DNA of 64,000 bases from Chlorobiaceae bacterium (GCA_012972835.1 JABDHK010000011.1:1-64000), one strand, 5' to 3'. Positions 7,690 to 16,510 are shown, counted from the first letter of the stretch. Notes: generated by a model from the letters alone, not told the origin. Numbers and translations are program-made.

Positions 7690-8966
7690 AGCAATACCGT
7701 TTTGATGGAAAGCTGAGTACCGTTGCCCGACTTTTTCTATTGGTCTCAGTTATTGTCATCACCTTGGCCTCTTTTTTTGGCGCAAGTGGCGTTATGACAG
7801 GCAATCATTTTATCCTGAAGCTCCATCCCTATATCTTCTTTATAGGCTTCGGCAACCTCGCTATTCTCATCCTCAACCGCTACCTTACCGCGGCCATCTA
7901 TCCCGAACTTAAAATCGATCCACACAAGCAGCTGCGCTACATCTACCTGGTTATCCTCTCACTTGTCATGATCACCGTGGCCGTTGCCATGGAGTGGCCG
8001 CTCCTCAAGGCATTGACAGGTCTGCTGCTTATGATTCTCGTTGCAGGACCGATCAGGGAGATTTTTACCACACTTTCAATTCCAAAAATATGGAAAGAGG
8101 TCTCTGTTCGTTACTACATCTTTGATGTTTTATTTCTTCTGAATGCCAACCTTGGTCTTTTCACACTCGGTCTGAAGGAAGCCTTTCCCCATCAACAGAT
8201 TATTCCATTTTTTGTCACCCAGTCATCCTATTTTCTCGGCTCCTCCTTTCCTCTCAGCATCAGCGTCATGGGTTTTCTCTATACCTATGCATGGAGCAAA
8301 TCTTCAAAACGGGAGCTGGTCAAACGACTCTTCAGCCTCTGGTTCTATATGTTTGTCGGCGGTGTTCTGCTCTTTCTTATACTGATTCTTACAGGCAACT
8401 ACCTTGGAATGATGCTCATCAGCCACACTCTACTCTTCGGAGTCATCGCTCTCCTTGTCAGCTTTGCACTCTACCTCTACAACTTTTTCAAAAAGAACTT
8501 TCACCATCCAGCTCTTGCATTTCTCCTCAGCGGCCTCGCCCTTCTCTTTGCCACAAGCGGCTTCGGCATTATGAATATCTACTTCCTCAAAGGCATTGCT
8601 TTTGGTACAGTTCCTCCACTCCCAATTGACAGGATGTGGATCTATCATGCGCATACCCATGCTGCCCTGCTCGGTTGGATAACCTGTTCATTTATCGGTA
8701 TGATCTACATCGTTATACCCTCGATTGTCCCTTCCAGCTCCCTTGATACCCTTCGAAGCGATTCAGCCCTTTCCGCAATACTTGGCGAAGTAACCAGAAA
8801 AAAAGCATTCAGGCAGTTGACTGCGCTTTTACTCTCAGCAACCGCCATCATAGTGGCATTTTTTCTTGAAAACGGCACGCTTCTCAGCATTAGCGGTTTG
8901 ATTTTTGGAGGTTCAGTCTGTTTCCTGATTATCAATCTTCTGCCCGAACTCTATCGGAAGGAGTAG
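7686..8966 (+). CDS. Polytopic membrane protein, heme-copper oxidase subunit I-like
   Basis: A 426-residue protein with about twelve hydrophobic helices. A histidine cluster HAHTHAALLGW lies near residues 320-330 and an early TM helix carries LHPYIFFIGFGNLA. Similar 'HxHxAxLGW' segments occur in short relatives of cytochrome oxidase subunit I (cbb3/NOR-like and NnrS-like proteins) that bind heme through TM histidines. It is somewhat shorter than a true catalytic subunit, and no subunit II or cytochrome c gene lies next to it. Function is therefore open: heme-binding redox or gas-sensing membrane protein is my inference. It is translationally coupled to the DoxX-like gene upstream. Confidence 0.5.
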   Translation: MKQYRFDGKLSTVARLFLLVSVIVITLASFFGASGVMTGNHFILKLHPYIFFIGFGNLAILILNRYLTAAIYPELKIDPHKQLRYIYLVILSLVMITVAVAMEWPLLKALTGLLLMILVAGPIREIFTTLSIPKIWKEVSVRYYIFDVLFLLNANLGLFTLGLKEAFPHQQIIPFFVTQSSYFLGSSFPLSISVMGFLYTYAWSKSSKRELVKRLFSLWFYMFVGGVLLFLILILTGNYLGMMLISHTLLFGVIALLVSFALYLYNFFKKNFHHPALAFLLSGLALLFATSGFGIMNIYFLKGIAFGTVPPLPIDRMWIYHAHTHAALLGWITCSFIGMIYIVIPSIVPSSSLDTLRSDSALSAILGEVTRKKAFRQLTALLLSATAIIVAFFLENGTLLSISGLIFGGSVCFLIINLLPELYRKE

Positions 8967-8981
8967 ATAGCCATGCAAATA

Positions 8982-9482
8982 TTATGAAACAGCAAGCTCT
9001 GAAACATAGGTCTTTATTGACTCATGTTTTCCAAGGCCAAGCTTGTGATGCATCCTGTAGCGTATGCTTTCCATACCTCTTGTTGTAATACCGATTACAC
9101 GGGCAACCTCTTTTGTATCGTAGTTCAGCTTCACAAGCAGTGATATTTTAAGTTCACGCTGATTGAGGTTGGGATGTTTTTTCTGTATTTTCGCTATGAA
9201 AGCTGCATCCGACTCAGTCAACTCCATGTTAAGCCGTTTCTCGATAATTTCGGTTTCGATCATGCGCAGACAGGAATTGGTCATAACCCGTTTTGCTCCC
9301 GGATCAATTTCAAGTGCATAAATCTGGTCAAGCAGATCGCGCAACGCGGTTGTTTTCTCAGAGATTGCAGCCGAAACTCTTGATAACTCCTTATCCTGAC
9401 TTGCGATCTTTGTTTTTAACGCTTCTATCTCTTGTTCAAAATCAACGGGGGATGTTTTCTCTTGTTTAGTTTGTGTATTCAT
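8982..9482 (-). CDS. LuxR-type HTH regulator with coiled-coil N-terminus
   Basis: A 166-residue DNA-binding protein. The N-terminal half is a predicted coiled coil (EQEIEALKTKIASQDKELSR...). The C-terminal 65 residues form a GerE/LuxR-like helix-turn-helix: LNQRELKISLLVKLNYDTKEVA then GITTRGMESIRYRMHHKLGL. No receiver or ligand-binding domain is seen, so the coiled coil is likely a dimerisation or partner-binding module. The gene converges on the heme-copper-like gene with only 15 bases between stops. The ATG at 9482 was chosen over a GTG/ATG four codons upstream; the 272-base gap upstream presumably holds its promoter. Confidence 0.75.
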   Translation of the reverse strand: MNTQTKQEKTSPVDFEQEIEALKTKIASQDKELSRVSAAISEKTTALRDLLDQIYALEIDPGAKRVMTNSCLRMIETEIIEKRLNMELTESDAAFIAKIQKKHPNLNQRELKISLLVKLNYDTKEVARVIGITTRGMESIRYRMHHKLGLGKHESIKTYVSELAVS

Positions 9483-9754
9483 CGTTATCACCATAAAGTT
9501 TTATAATTATCAAAGCCTCAACTATGTGTACACATAATACTACATCAGAAATACCTAACAATCAACCGCAGAATATCGTTCCCTGCAGTGAGAAATAATA
9601 TAGAAATATTGTTTAAATGTAAAAGTAAATGTGGTGTAGCTAATGAGCTTGTCAGAAATTAACGTAGCCTATTTTAGCGTGTTATTGATCTTGAAAAGCA
9701 CCACTCAATAAAGCCATACCGATCAGATATGGCTGTGAAGTTTTAACTTGTCGG

Positions 9755-10468
9755 TTACTCTATGTTTTTGGTTTGAACAATTCGTCTTTCCGGTAAAACT
9801 ATCGCTGTTAACTTGCCGTATAACGGATTCGTATTATAGACACATCCAGTATCAATGGCAATCAGCTGGTCAAGCAAAACCGGAAGAGCAACAACAGTGT
9901 GGGCACAGACAACAGTTTTTCTCCATCGGTATCGCTGAGTTTCACGAAAATCAAGCTGCATATGCATCCGTTGCCAGCAAAAATCTGAAGGTTTGTAGTA
10001 ACGAAGGTTATCCTTAATCGAGAGTTCGGGATCAAGACCTCCATGAGTGAAGAAAAAGTGTTCCGTTTCAATAAAATATTTACAGCTGCGGAAAAACTCG
10101 AGGTGCTCCTGAGGAACATCAAAACCTGCTGGCGTGGTGTAGGATTTCAGCGTAGCATCTCCGCCGTTGGAAAGCCATTCACCTGAGTTGCGGTTTTCAA
10201 GATAATCCAGAAACATCAACTCATGATTTCCCATGAGAAAATGGCATGAATAGGAGAAGCTGAGTTCGATCAGATAATCCACAACCTCTTTTGAGTGATC
10301 TCCACGATCAATCAAATCACCTAAAAAAACAAGCTGTTCACCGGGTTGCGGACGAACAAGTTCAATCAGTTTTTTAAGGGAAAAGAGGCAGCCGTGAATA
10401 TCACCAATAGCTATAATGCGCTGGTGTTCAGATAAGGTGGAATGTAAAAGGGCCTTTGAAACTAACAA
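9755..10468 (-). CDS. Calcineurin-like metallophosphoesterase (PPP-type protein phosphatase)
   Basis: A 237-residue cytosolic phosphatase. The metal-binding motifs of the PPP/bacterial ApaH-PrpA group are present: GDIHG near residue 22, GDLIDRGDHS near 50 and GNHE near 80, with later His residues (TEHFFFTHGG; VCAHTVV). Close relatives dephosphorylate Ser/Thr in proteins or dinucleoside polyphosphates; sequence alone does not decide. The reading frame begins with a TTG at 10468, about 15 bases after an AAGGAG, an unusually long spacing, so the true start is uncertain. No ATG lies upstream in frame. Confidence 0.85.
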   Translation of the reverse strand: MLVSKALLHSTLSEHQRIIAIGDIHGCLFSLKKLIELVRPQPGEQLVFLGDLIDRGDHSKEVVDYLIELSFSYSCHFLMGNHELMFLDYLENRNSGEWLSNGGDATLKSYTTPAGFDVPQEHLEFFRSCKYFIETEHFFFTHGGLDPELSIKDNLRYYKPSDFCWQRMHMQLDFRETQRYRWRKTVVCAHTVVALPVLLDQLIAIDTGCVYNTNPLYGKLTAIVLPERRIVQTKNIE

Positions 10469-10860
10469 AACAAACGAATACTCCTTAAAAATAGGTTAAT
10501 GTCTTACGGTTGCGTATAGTGGATGTATAATAACGATTAAAAAGTAGTGCTTAATATATTCAATTATAAATAAAAAACAAATATGTCATAAACTTCCCAT
10601 TCGTTCTGCTCTCGCTATGAGCAAAAGCAAGGCCCTGTCGCAAAAGAAAGGATTAGGTTATTATAGGGAAACTTCCCACGGTTATTTTTCGTTAAAACTG
10701 TAAATTATGAAAATGATAAAAAGATGCTTAACTTTTCATTATAGTTAGTTGATGGAATGGTACATGATGGACATGCAATCATTATACTGTAGGACTTAAG
10801 GTTATTAATTGTAATAATTTATCGGTATAAATTTTTTTATCTCCCTCTTCCCTGATAATC
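10469..10860. other. 392-base intergenic region between divergent genes
   Basis: This A+T-rich gap separates the phosphatase and the secreted-protein gene at 10861, which are divergently transcribed, so it must hold promoters for both. I see no coding frame of note and no tRNA. A G+C-richer patch at about 10590-10680 could be a structured leader, but I could not match it to a known riboswitch. Confidence 0.4.
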
Positions 10861-11757
10861 ATGAAAATTACAAAGAAAAATCTTGGAGCCTTAGTCGTTT
10901 TAATGGCAGGTTTAGCTGGAGGTGATGTTCATGCTGACGTGCCTTTTTCAGCACAGTCAACTGCCTCTAATGTAGCTTTAGCCGCAAGTGGTATGGGCAA
11001 TCTGGCAGGTGAAGCGCCAATTATCACACAGTCATCGTCATCATCGATTGCTCCAAATGACTATGGCAAGTCTTTGACTACTCCTGTCGCATGGGGGGCA
11101 GCATACGGTACTATTTATGCAGGTGCCGCGGTTAGTAATCGTGCTCCTTATAAGCATGGGACTGCTTTTTCCACGGGTGTTGGCGATGGTGCAGTTGCAG
11201 TGGGGATAGGCATTGGCAATCCTATTGACAATTTTGGTCTGCAGACCAACCTTACTCAGTATAGTGTGCATAGTTTCAATAACTGGGGAATGTCATTCCA
11301 GTTGAACCATTATCTCAGCACTTCGCAAGCAGTTGCTGTTGGTGTGTCTGAAGTTATGCTGAGTACCGGAGGTGATACAGGTAGAAGCTATTACGTTGTT
11401 TACAGTCAGGCAGTTCCTGGAGATGCCTTTGTTGACAATACAACCGGTACATCAAGACTTCATTACAGTATAGGTGCCGGTACCGGGTATTTCAGCGCTA
11501 AAACTCAAGCTGACATCTTCGCTGGAAAAGGAGAGCGTGGTACCTATGTATTCGGTAATGTAGCTTATGAGCTATTTCACCAGTTTAATTTGATAACAGA
11601 CTGGAATGGAGTAAACTTGAATGTTGGTGTATCAAAAACATTTCTCTTGACCAAATCCATTCCGATTGTCTTAACCGTTGGAGCAGTAGATTTAACAGGA
11701 TACTCCGGTGATGGTGTGCGATACATTATTGGAGTAGGTACAGGAATTGCTTTATAG
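10861..11757 (+). CDS. Secreted protein, possibly outer-membrane or beta-rich (unknown function)
   Basis: A 298-residue protein I do not recognise. It starts with a clear signal peptide (MKITKKNLGALVVLMAGLAG...VHADV). The mature part has a low-complexity Ser-rich stretch (ITQSSSSSIAP), then many Gly-rich alternating segments such as AVAVGIGIGNP, LHYSIGAGTGYF and RYIIGVGTGIAL. It ends in a hydrophobic residue pair, as beta-barrel or beta-helix surface proteins often do. An outer-membrane or surface location is inferred. It is followed after 14 bases by a second small exported protein, so they may be a pair. No good ribosome site is visible at the ATG. Confidence 0.6.
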   Translation: MKITKKNLGALVVLMAGLAGGDVHADVPFSAQSTASNVALAASGMGNLAGEAPIITQSSSSSIAPNDYGKSLTTPVAWGAAYGTIYAGAAVSNRAPYKHGTAFSTGVGDGAVAVGIGIGNPIDNFGLQTNLTQYSVHSFNNWGMSFQLNHYLSTSQAVAVGVSEVMLSTGGDTGRSYYVVYSQAVPGDAFVDNTTGTSRLHYSIGAGTGYFSAKTQADIFAGKGERGTYVFGNVAYELFHQFNLITDWNGVNLNVGVSKTFLLTKSIPIVLTVGAVDLTGYSGDGVRYIIGVGTGIAL

Positions 11758-11771
11758 AACCATAAGATATT

Positions 11772-12023
11772 ATGAACATAATGAAAAAATATATTACAAC
11801 CATTATAACCGGGGCATTTGCGCTGACTTTCGTTGCGCTATCTTTTTCTGCTAATCAAGTAGAGGGAGCAACAATCAATGGGTCGAATGCTGTTATAAAC
11901 TCAGTTATCAGGCCTCCAGTTACCCCTCCTCCTGCGGCTGCACCGGTTTCAGCTCCAGCAATAGCTGCGGTAGCTCCACCTGCACCTGCGGAATATGTTT
12001 TGCAGAAAGCTGCGCGTAATTGA
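11772..12023 (+). CDS. Small exported Ala/Pro-rich protein
   Basis: An 83-residue protein with a signal peptide (MKKYITTIITGAFALTFVAL... cut near VEGA). The mature part is about 50 residues and contains a Pro/Ala/Val repeat region (RPPVTPPPAAAPVSAPAIAAV) ending in AEYVLQKAARN. Such tails are flexible spacers. It is not recognised. A second in-frame ATG lies three codons in (11781), directly before the KKY charged start of the signal peptide, and may be the true start. The gene follows the 298-residue secreted protein closely and is followed by a strong hairpin and the 78-bp repeat. Confidence 0.55.
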   Translation: MNIMKKYITTIITGAFALTFVALSFSANQVEGATINGSNAVINSVIRPPVTPPPAAAPVSAPAIAAVAPPAPAEYVLQKAARN

Positions 12024-12072
12024 ATTATAAGGGCACTTCGCGGTAGCAGATGTAACATACTGTTTTTTGTGG

Positions 12073-12114
12073 GCCATCTATAATAATGATTTCAATTTTA
12101 TTGTTGTAGATGGC
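12073..12114. other. Strong hairpin after the small secreted-protein gene
   Basis: Arms at 12073-12087 and 12100-12114 begin and end with GCCATCTA/TAGATGGC and form 15 pairs (two would be G-U in RNA) around a 12-base loop. It lies 50 bases after the stop at 12023 and has no T-run directly after the stem. The right arm overlaps the start of the 78-bp tandem repeat. It could be a terminator or an end of a small mobile element. Confidence 0.5.
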
Positions 12115-12258
12115 TATTTAGGGTATATAGCCAGGAATTTGACCTACCAGGCATGATTTTGACCCCACTCCTTCCTTTCAGTTGTAGATGGCTATTTAGG
12201 GTATATAGCCAGGAATTTGACCTACCAGGCATGATTTTGACCCCACTCCTTCCTTTCA
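12103..12258. repeat. Perfect 78-bp tandem duplication with IS21-like end motifs
   Basis: Two identical, directly adjacent 78-base copies occupy 12103-12180 and 12181-12258. Each copy contains a small hairpin (TGGCTAT/ATAGCCA; 12111-12133 in copy 1) and two spaced blocks, GGAATTTGACCTACC and GATTTTGACCCCACTCC. These resemble the repeated 'TTTGACCC' blocks at the ends of some IS21-family elements. No transposase gene adjoins it. I see no gene in the remaining bases up to 12458, which must contain the promoter of the glycan locus. Confidence 0.9.
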
Positions 12259-12458
12259 TTCTTATTTCTCACTCAAGAAAACTTCTGTAGGTGCAAGTGC
12301 TAACATCATGTTAATTGAGCGGTTATTGAATTAAAAATAATGAAATAGTATTGTACTCAGTCATTTTATATCTTATTTTATATTCAAACTTATATGTAAA
12401 ACAATCTCCAGCTGTAACTGAGGGTAGCTTGGCTTTAAACAAAAAAATCCATTTACCT

Positions 12459-13016
12459 ATGCGGTGGTTAAAAATTGTTTCTCTTGTTACGGTTTCACTG
12501 CAATTCCTTTTTTTTCCCTTTGAGAACATCCAAGCGGCCGAAACGAACAGTTTATCGAGAGGTGATTTTCCTGGTTCTTCTGATCAGTTAGCCGGCTACA
12601 AACCACTAAGTGGTCCAAATTACCCCTTGATCCACGACTCATACTTTACCGACGATTTTGGCAACATTCTTATGATTGTCAATGTACTTGGAGATGTTAA
12701 CCATCCAGGTCAGATAGTGGTACAGGAAGATGTCGATTTCGCTACCATTCTTACCCTTGCCGGCGGTTTAAAGGAGAGTGCTAACCAGAAAAAGGTTCTT
12801 GTCGCAAGGAAGCATCCTGACAAGAACGGTGCTCAGGCCTATGAAGTCGATTTAAGGCAGTTCTTTGCCAAGGGTGACCGCTCTTCGTTTATAATTATAA
12901 AGCCAAATGATACTATCATTATCCCAGGAAAGGGGTTAACCTTCGAAAAAATTGCCACTATATTTGGCTTTGTTTCTACTGGAGCTGCAGGCATATACTA
13001 TATCAAAAATTTGTAG
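12459..13016 (+). CDS. SLBB-domain polysaccharide export-type protein (short)
   Basis: A 185-residue exported protein at the head of the glycan locus. An N-terminal signal peptide (MRWLKIVSLVTVSLQFLFFP...QAAE) is followed by a segment with VNVLGDVNHPGQIVV and ILTLAGGLKESANQKKV, the hallmark of an SLBB domain, and ends with NDTIIIPGKG and a hydrophobic C-terminal helix (IATIFGFVSTGAAGIYYI). The Poly_export domain that precedes SLBB in Wza-type secretins is absent, so this is an accessory or inner part rather than a full secretin. It precedes the Wzc-like kinase gene by 21 bases. The frame extends upstream to 12351, but the ATG at 12459 starts the signal peptide. Confidence 0.75.
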   Translation: MRWLKIVSLVTVSLQFLFFPFENIQAAETNSLSRGDFPGSSDQLAGYKPLSGPNYPLIHDSYFTDDFGNILMIVNVLGDVNHPGQIVVQEDVDFATILTLAGGLKESANQKKVLVARKHPDKNGAQAYEVDLRQFFAKGDRSSFIIIKPNDTIIIPGKGLTFEKIATIFGFVSTGAAGIYYIKNL

Positions 13017-13037
13017 TAATCGAGAAAACTCAGCACA

Positions 13038-15341
13038 ATGATTGAAAATCAAACTCCCCTGACAAATCAGTTTGACGACGAGCAATTTCAGGGCAGCGAA
13101 TTTGACCTTAAAGGGATACTGACTGCCTGTCTTCGAAGAAAATACGGTATTATTTTTCTCATCATATCGTCACTCGCATTTGCGTGGTTATATCATCAGA
13201 CTGAGTCTCCTGAATACCATGCCGTGTCGATTTTGATGATCAATAACACAAATACCGGAAATCCGCTAAGTACGCTCCTTGGCACTGGTGGCGAAGGTGA
13301 TGATAAAGCCATAAAAAAAGATATTGAATTATTGCAATCTATGCCCATCACTGAAGTTGCTGTGAGGGAAATGCTCAAAAGCAGCCGCAGGGACTCACTT
13401 GAATTTTTTGGAAAACGAAAGTTCCAATCAAATTTAAATGGTTTTATTAAGCGCTTATTGCCAGCAAAACTTCCTAAAGAAGCAAATCAGACAACAGAAA
13501 ATCTATCGGTGTTATCCAATACGTGTATTCGTCAATATGCCGTTAAGCTGAGCACTCTTATCAGGGCTCAATCTGTTGCTGAAACAAATATCTTGAAAGT
13601 TTCAGTTGCAAGTCCATTTCCGGATGAAGCAGTCTTTTTAACCAATACCCTGTGTCGGGTATACAGAGATGGTGATATACAAAGAAATTCAGCAAAGTAC
13701 TCTCAATCTAACAGGTTTATCGATCAAATGTTGCGTGATCAGGAAAAACTGGTTGCAAATGCGGATAAAGCGTTATCAGAGTATATGGCTGAGCATGAAA
13801 TATATGAGGTAACCGGTAACGTCGCCCAACTGCTCAGCAAACTCACTGAGATCGAAGCAAAATACAATGATATACAGGCTGAATACCATATTGAACAAAA
13901 CAGTCTTGATTTTATTGAAAAAAAACTTACCGAAGCTGATAAAGATCTGAGTAAAAGTATAGCGCACAATGTACAGGCAAAACTTGGTGCTATACTGGAA
14001 GAGATCAGGATTCGTGAATCTGAGTATGTTCGGCTTGTTAGTGAAAAAGGTGCAGATAATGTTGAGTGCAAAGCGAAGCGCCAGCAGCTTGATGTTGTAA
14101 AAGCACGTTATGAACAACTCAGTCGCAGTAAAATTGCCGGTGAAATTGGCTATGCAGGACGATCACAAAAATATAGTTTCGATTTTATATCAGAAAAACT
14201 TCAAATCGAAAGAAAGCTTAACCTGCTTAATTTCAGTGCAAGTGAGTATACTCGACTTAAAAAATACTACGAATCGCAGATTAAATTTCTGCCAAAAAAA
14301 CAGCAGGAATACGCAAAATTGCAAAGAGAGCGTGAAGTTGTTGGCAAGACATATTTATTTCTCAAAGAGAAGCTTGATGAAAGCCGTATCCTGATCGGTT
14401 CAGAAGTTGGTGGCGTTTCCATTATAGGTGCTGCATTCAGTCCGTTTGTTCCTGAAAATGCCAGTTCAAGTAAAAACCTTATAATGGGGATGGTATACGG
14501 CGGGTTACTGGCTTTTCTTTATGTTGTTATCGCCGAGATGCTTGATGACACCATCAAAGATGAGTTGTTTTTTAAGAATTACGGGTTTACTATTCTTTCG
14601 ATAATTCCATTTATTGCACAACAAGACAAAAAATCCTTTGCTTCAACAGTGGATGGAGAGTTTCTACCACTGATAACCGACAGTTTGTCCTCGGAGTTTG
14701 CTGAAAGCTTCCGAACTCTTCGAACGGCACTTAACTATTGCAGGGTCGAGGGTGATGTACAAACAATTATAGTATCGGGTACTGCTGTAAGTGAAGGGAA
14801 ATCAAATACTTGTGCTAACCTTGGTATAGCATTTGCCCTTCATGGTAAAAAAACCCTTATCATTGATTGTGATTTACGTCGTGCTTCGCAACACAAAATA
14901 TTTAACATTCCAAGAGAACAAGGGTTGACTGATTATCTATTCAGCGAGTACCATAAGATTGATGAGAGCTTTTTTAAACCTACGCAGAGTGACAATCTTT
15001 TTATTCTAACTGCGGGTAATAAGATTCCAAACCCTAATGAAATACTCGGTTCAAACAAAATGCAGGAACTCATCAAGTCGCTTAAAGGGCGCTTCGATAG
15101 AGTGCTTTTTGACAGTCCCCCCCTCTTTTTAAGCGACGCAGCACAGCTTGCCCATTCGGTTGAAGGTATTCTACTTACGGCTCAATTATACTATACCGAT
15201 AGAACGCCATTACAAGAGTTTGCTTCCGATAGTTATTTAAGATCCCACATACTTGGTATTACACTTATTGATCCACGAAAGGCTAACCGATATGGTTATG
15301 GAAAATATGGTTATGGAAAATATGGTTATGGAAAACTTTAA
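13038..15341 (+). CDS. Wzc-type polysaccharide co-polymerase / tyrosine autokinase
   Basis: A 767-residue inner-membrane protein. Residues 1-50 carry the first TM helix (YGIIFLIISSLAFAWLY), followed by a Wzz domain and long coiled coils (about 235-420), then the second TM (about 480-500). The cytosolic BY-kinase domain has a variant Walker A (SGTAVSEGKSNT, near 585), Walker A' (LIIDCDLRRAS, near 610) and Walker B (RVLFDSPP, near 690). It ends in three YGYGK repeats, the usual Tyr cluster for autophosphorylation. Such proteins regulate chain length and export in Wzx/Wzy pathways. No cognate phosphatase of the Wzb/YwqE type is adjacent. Confidence 0.93.
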   Translation: MIENQTPLTNQFDDEQFQGSEFDLKGILTACLRRKYGIIFLIISSLAFAWLYHQTESPEYHAVSILMINNTNTGNPLSTLLGTGGEGDDKAIKKDIELLQSMPITEVAVREMLKSSRRDSLEFFGKRKFQSNLNGFIKRLLPAKLPKEANQTTENLSVLSNTCIRQYAVKLSTLIRAQSVAETNILKVSVASPFPDEAVFLTNTLCRVYRDGDIQRNSAKYSQSNRFIDQMLRDQEKLVANADKALSEYMAEHEIYEVTGNVAQLLSKLTEIEAKYNDIQAEYHIEQNSLDFIEKKLTEADKDLSKSIAHNVQAKLGAILEEIRIRESEYVRLVSEKGADNVECKAKRQQLDVVKARYEQLSRSKIAGEIGYAGRSQKYSFDFISEKLQIERKLNLLNFSASEYTRLKKYYESQIKFLPKKQQEYAKLQREREVVGKTYLFLKEKLDESRILIGSEVGGVSIIGAAFSPFVPENASSSKNLIMGMVYGGLLAFLYVVIAEMLDDTIKDELFFKNYGFTILSIIPFIAQQDKKSFASTVDGEFLPLITDSLSSEFAESFRTLRTALNYCRVEGDVQTIIVSGTAVSEGKSNTCANLGIAFALHGKKTLIIDCDLRRASQHKIFNIPREQGLTDYLFSEYHKIDESFFKPTQSDNLFILTAGNKIPNPNEILGSNKMQELIKSLKGRFDRVLFDSPPLFLSDAAQLAHSVEGILLTAQLYYTDRTPLQEFASDSYLRSHILGITLIDPRKANRYGYGKYGYGKYGYGKL
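15291..15335 (+). repeat. Three 15-bp tandem repeats encoding the YGYGK tail
   Basis: The unit TATGGTTATGGAAAA occurs three times without mismatch at the 3' end of the kinase gene and encodes Tyr-Gly-Tyr-Gly-Lys three times. Identical DNA copies suggest recent expansion by slippage; copy number would set the number of phosphorylatable tyrosines. Confidence 0.95.
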
Positions 15342-15439
15342 GGGAAAAACTATATAATTTCTAACGCGCTAAAATCATTTCACCAATTCTTAAGGTTTTA
15401 GTGCTGAGCACTTAGCGTCACTCAGGATTACTATTTTCT

Positions 15440-16438
15440 ATGCTTACTAATTCATCAATCCTCATCACCGGCGGTACAGGTTCCTTTGGCCACGCATTCG
15501 TTTCTCAGACACTTGTCAAGTACAACCCCCGTCGCCTTGTCATCTATTCGCGTGACGAGATGAAGCAGTGGGAAATGGCCAAAATTTATCAAAATGATGA
15601 TCGGGTGCGATTTTTCATCGGTGATGTGCGCGATAAAGATCGTCTTGCCCGTGCACTAAATGGTATTGATTATGTTGTTCACGCAGCAGCAACCAAAATC
15701 GTGCCAACGGCAGAATACAACCCTTTCGAGTGCGTCAAGACCAACGTCTTTGGGGCTATGAATCTTATTGACGCATGCATAGACCAAGGAGTTAAACGCG
15801 TGGTGGCGCTTTCGACTGACAAAGCCAGCAGTCCAGTGAATCTTTATGGTGCTACTAAACTAACCTCAGACAAGCTTTTTATCGCTGGAAACTCATACTC
15901 TGGCGGTGCAGATACACGTTTTGCAGTGGTACGTTATGGTAATGTTATGGGCTCACGCGGGTCAGTAATTCCATTTTTCATGGCCCTCGCCGAAAAGGGT
16001 GTGTTGCCAATTACCGATGAGCGCATGACACGCTTCATGATCACGCTTGAGCAGGGTGTTGATCTCGTCTGGCATGCATTTGAAGATATGGTGGGTGGCG
16101 AAATCTATGTAAAGAAAATACCTTCAATGACATTGCTTGATATTGCCCGTGCGGTTGCACCCAATGCTCACTATGATATTATCGGTATTCGGCCAGGCGA
16201 AAAACTTCATGAACAGATGGTAAGCTTTGAGGACGCGCCCCATACCTATGAATATGCTGAGTATTACAAAATTCTTCCGGCAATCTATAATTGGAGTTTG
16301 GATTCCATACGAATAAACGATGGGAAAAAAGTTGCATTGGATTTTATCTACTGTTCCGACAATAACACTGAATGGATGAGTGTTAATATTTTACGTACAT
16401 GGATTCAGGAAAACCGTGAACATATTGGCAAGATTTGA
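15440..16438 (+). CDS. pseB: UDP-GlcNAc 4,6-dehydratase (inverting), PseB-type
   Basis: A 332-residue extended SDR enzyme. It has the Rossmann motif ITGGTGSFG (residues 9-17), the PseB signature YSRDEMKQWEM, and the catalytic STDKASSPVNLYGATK block with the Tyr-x-x-x-Lys pair. PseB converts UDP-GlcNAc to UDP-2-acetamido-2,6-dideoxy-beta-L-arabino-4-hexulose, the first step of pseudaminic acid synthesis. The remaining Pse genes start about 6.7 kb downstream at 23140, separated by a sugar and transferase module. A CAGGATT sequence lies about 12 bases before the ATG. A related 4,6-dehydratase specificity (for example CapE-like) cannot be excluded. Confidence 0.88.
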   Translation: MLTNSSILITGGTGSFGHAFVSQTLVKYNPRRLVIYSRDEMKQWEMAKIYQNDDRVRFFIGDVRDKDRLARALNGIDYVVHAAATKIVPTAEYNPFECVKTNVFGAMNLIDACIDQGVKRVVALSTDKASSPVNLYGATKLTSDKLFIAGNSYSGGADTRFAVVRYGNVMGSRGSVIPFFMALAEKGVLPITDERMTRFMITLEQGVDLVWHAFEDMVGGEIYVKKIPSMTLLDIARAVAPNAHYDIIGIRPGEKLHEQMVSFEDAPHTYEYAEYYKILPAIYNWSLDSIRINDGKKVALDFIYCSDNNTEWMSVNILRTWIQENREHIGKI

Positions 16439-16510
16439 TTGAATTTAGTATTACGGTCGACACTATATATGTCAAACTGCTTTCTATATTCGGGCAATAG
16501 TTAAAATTTT

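Noticed and set aside
10590-10680. G+C-richer patch in the 10469-10860 gap as a cyclic-di-GMP or similar riboswitch
   Set aside because: A CGCAAAAG stretch looked suggestive, but the conserved core and pairing of known riboswitches could not be found.
12103-12258. CRISPR array
   Set aside because: The repeats are directly adjacent with no spacers and there are no cas genes.
15395-15420. Short palindromes (CTAAAA/TTTTAG and AGTGCT/AGCACT) between the kinase gene and pseB
   Set aside because: Arms are short with poor loop geometry and no T-run; not enough for a terminator or operator call.
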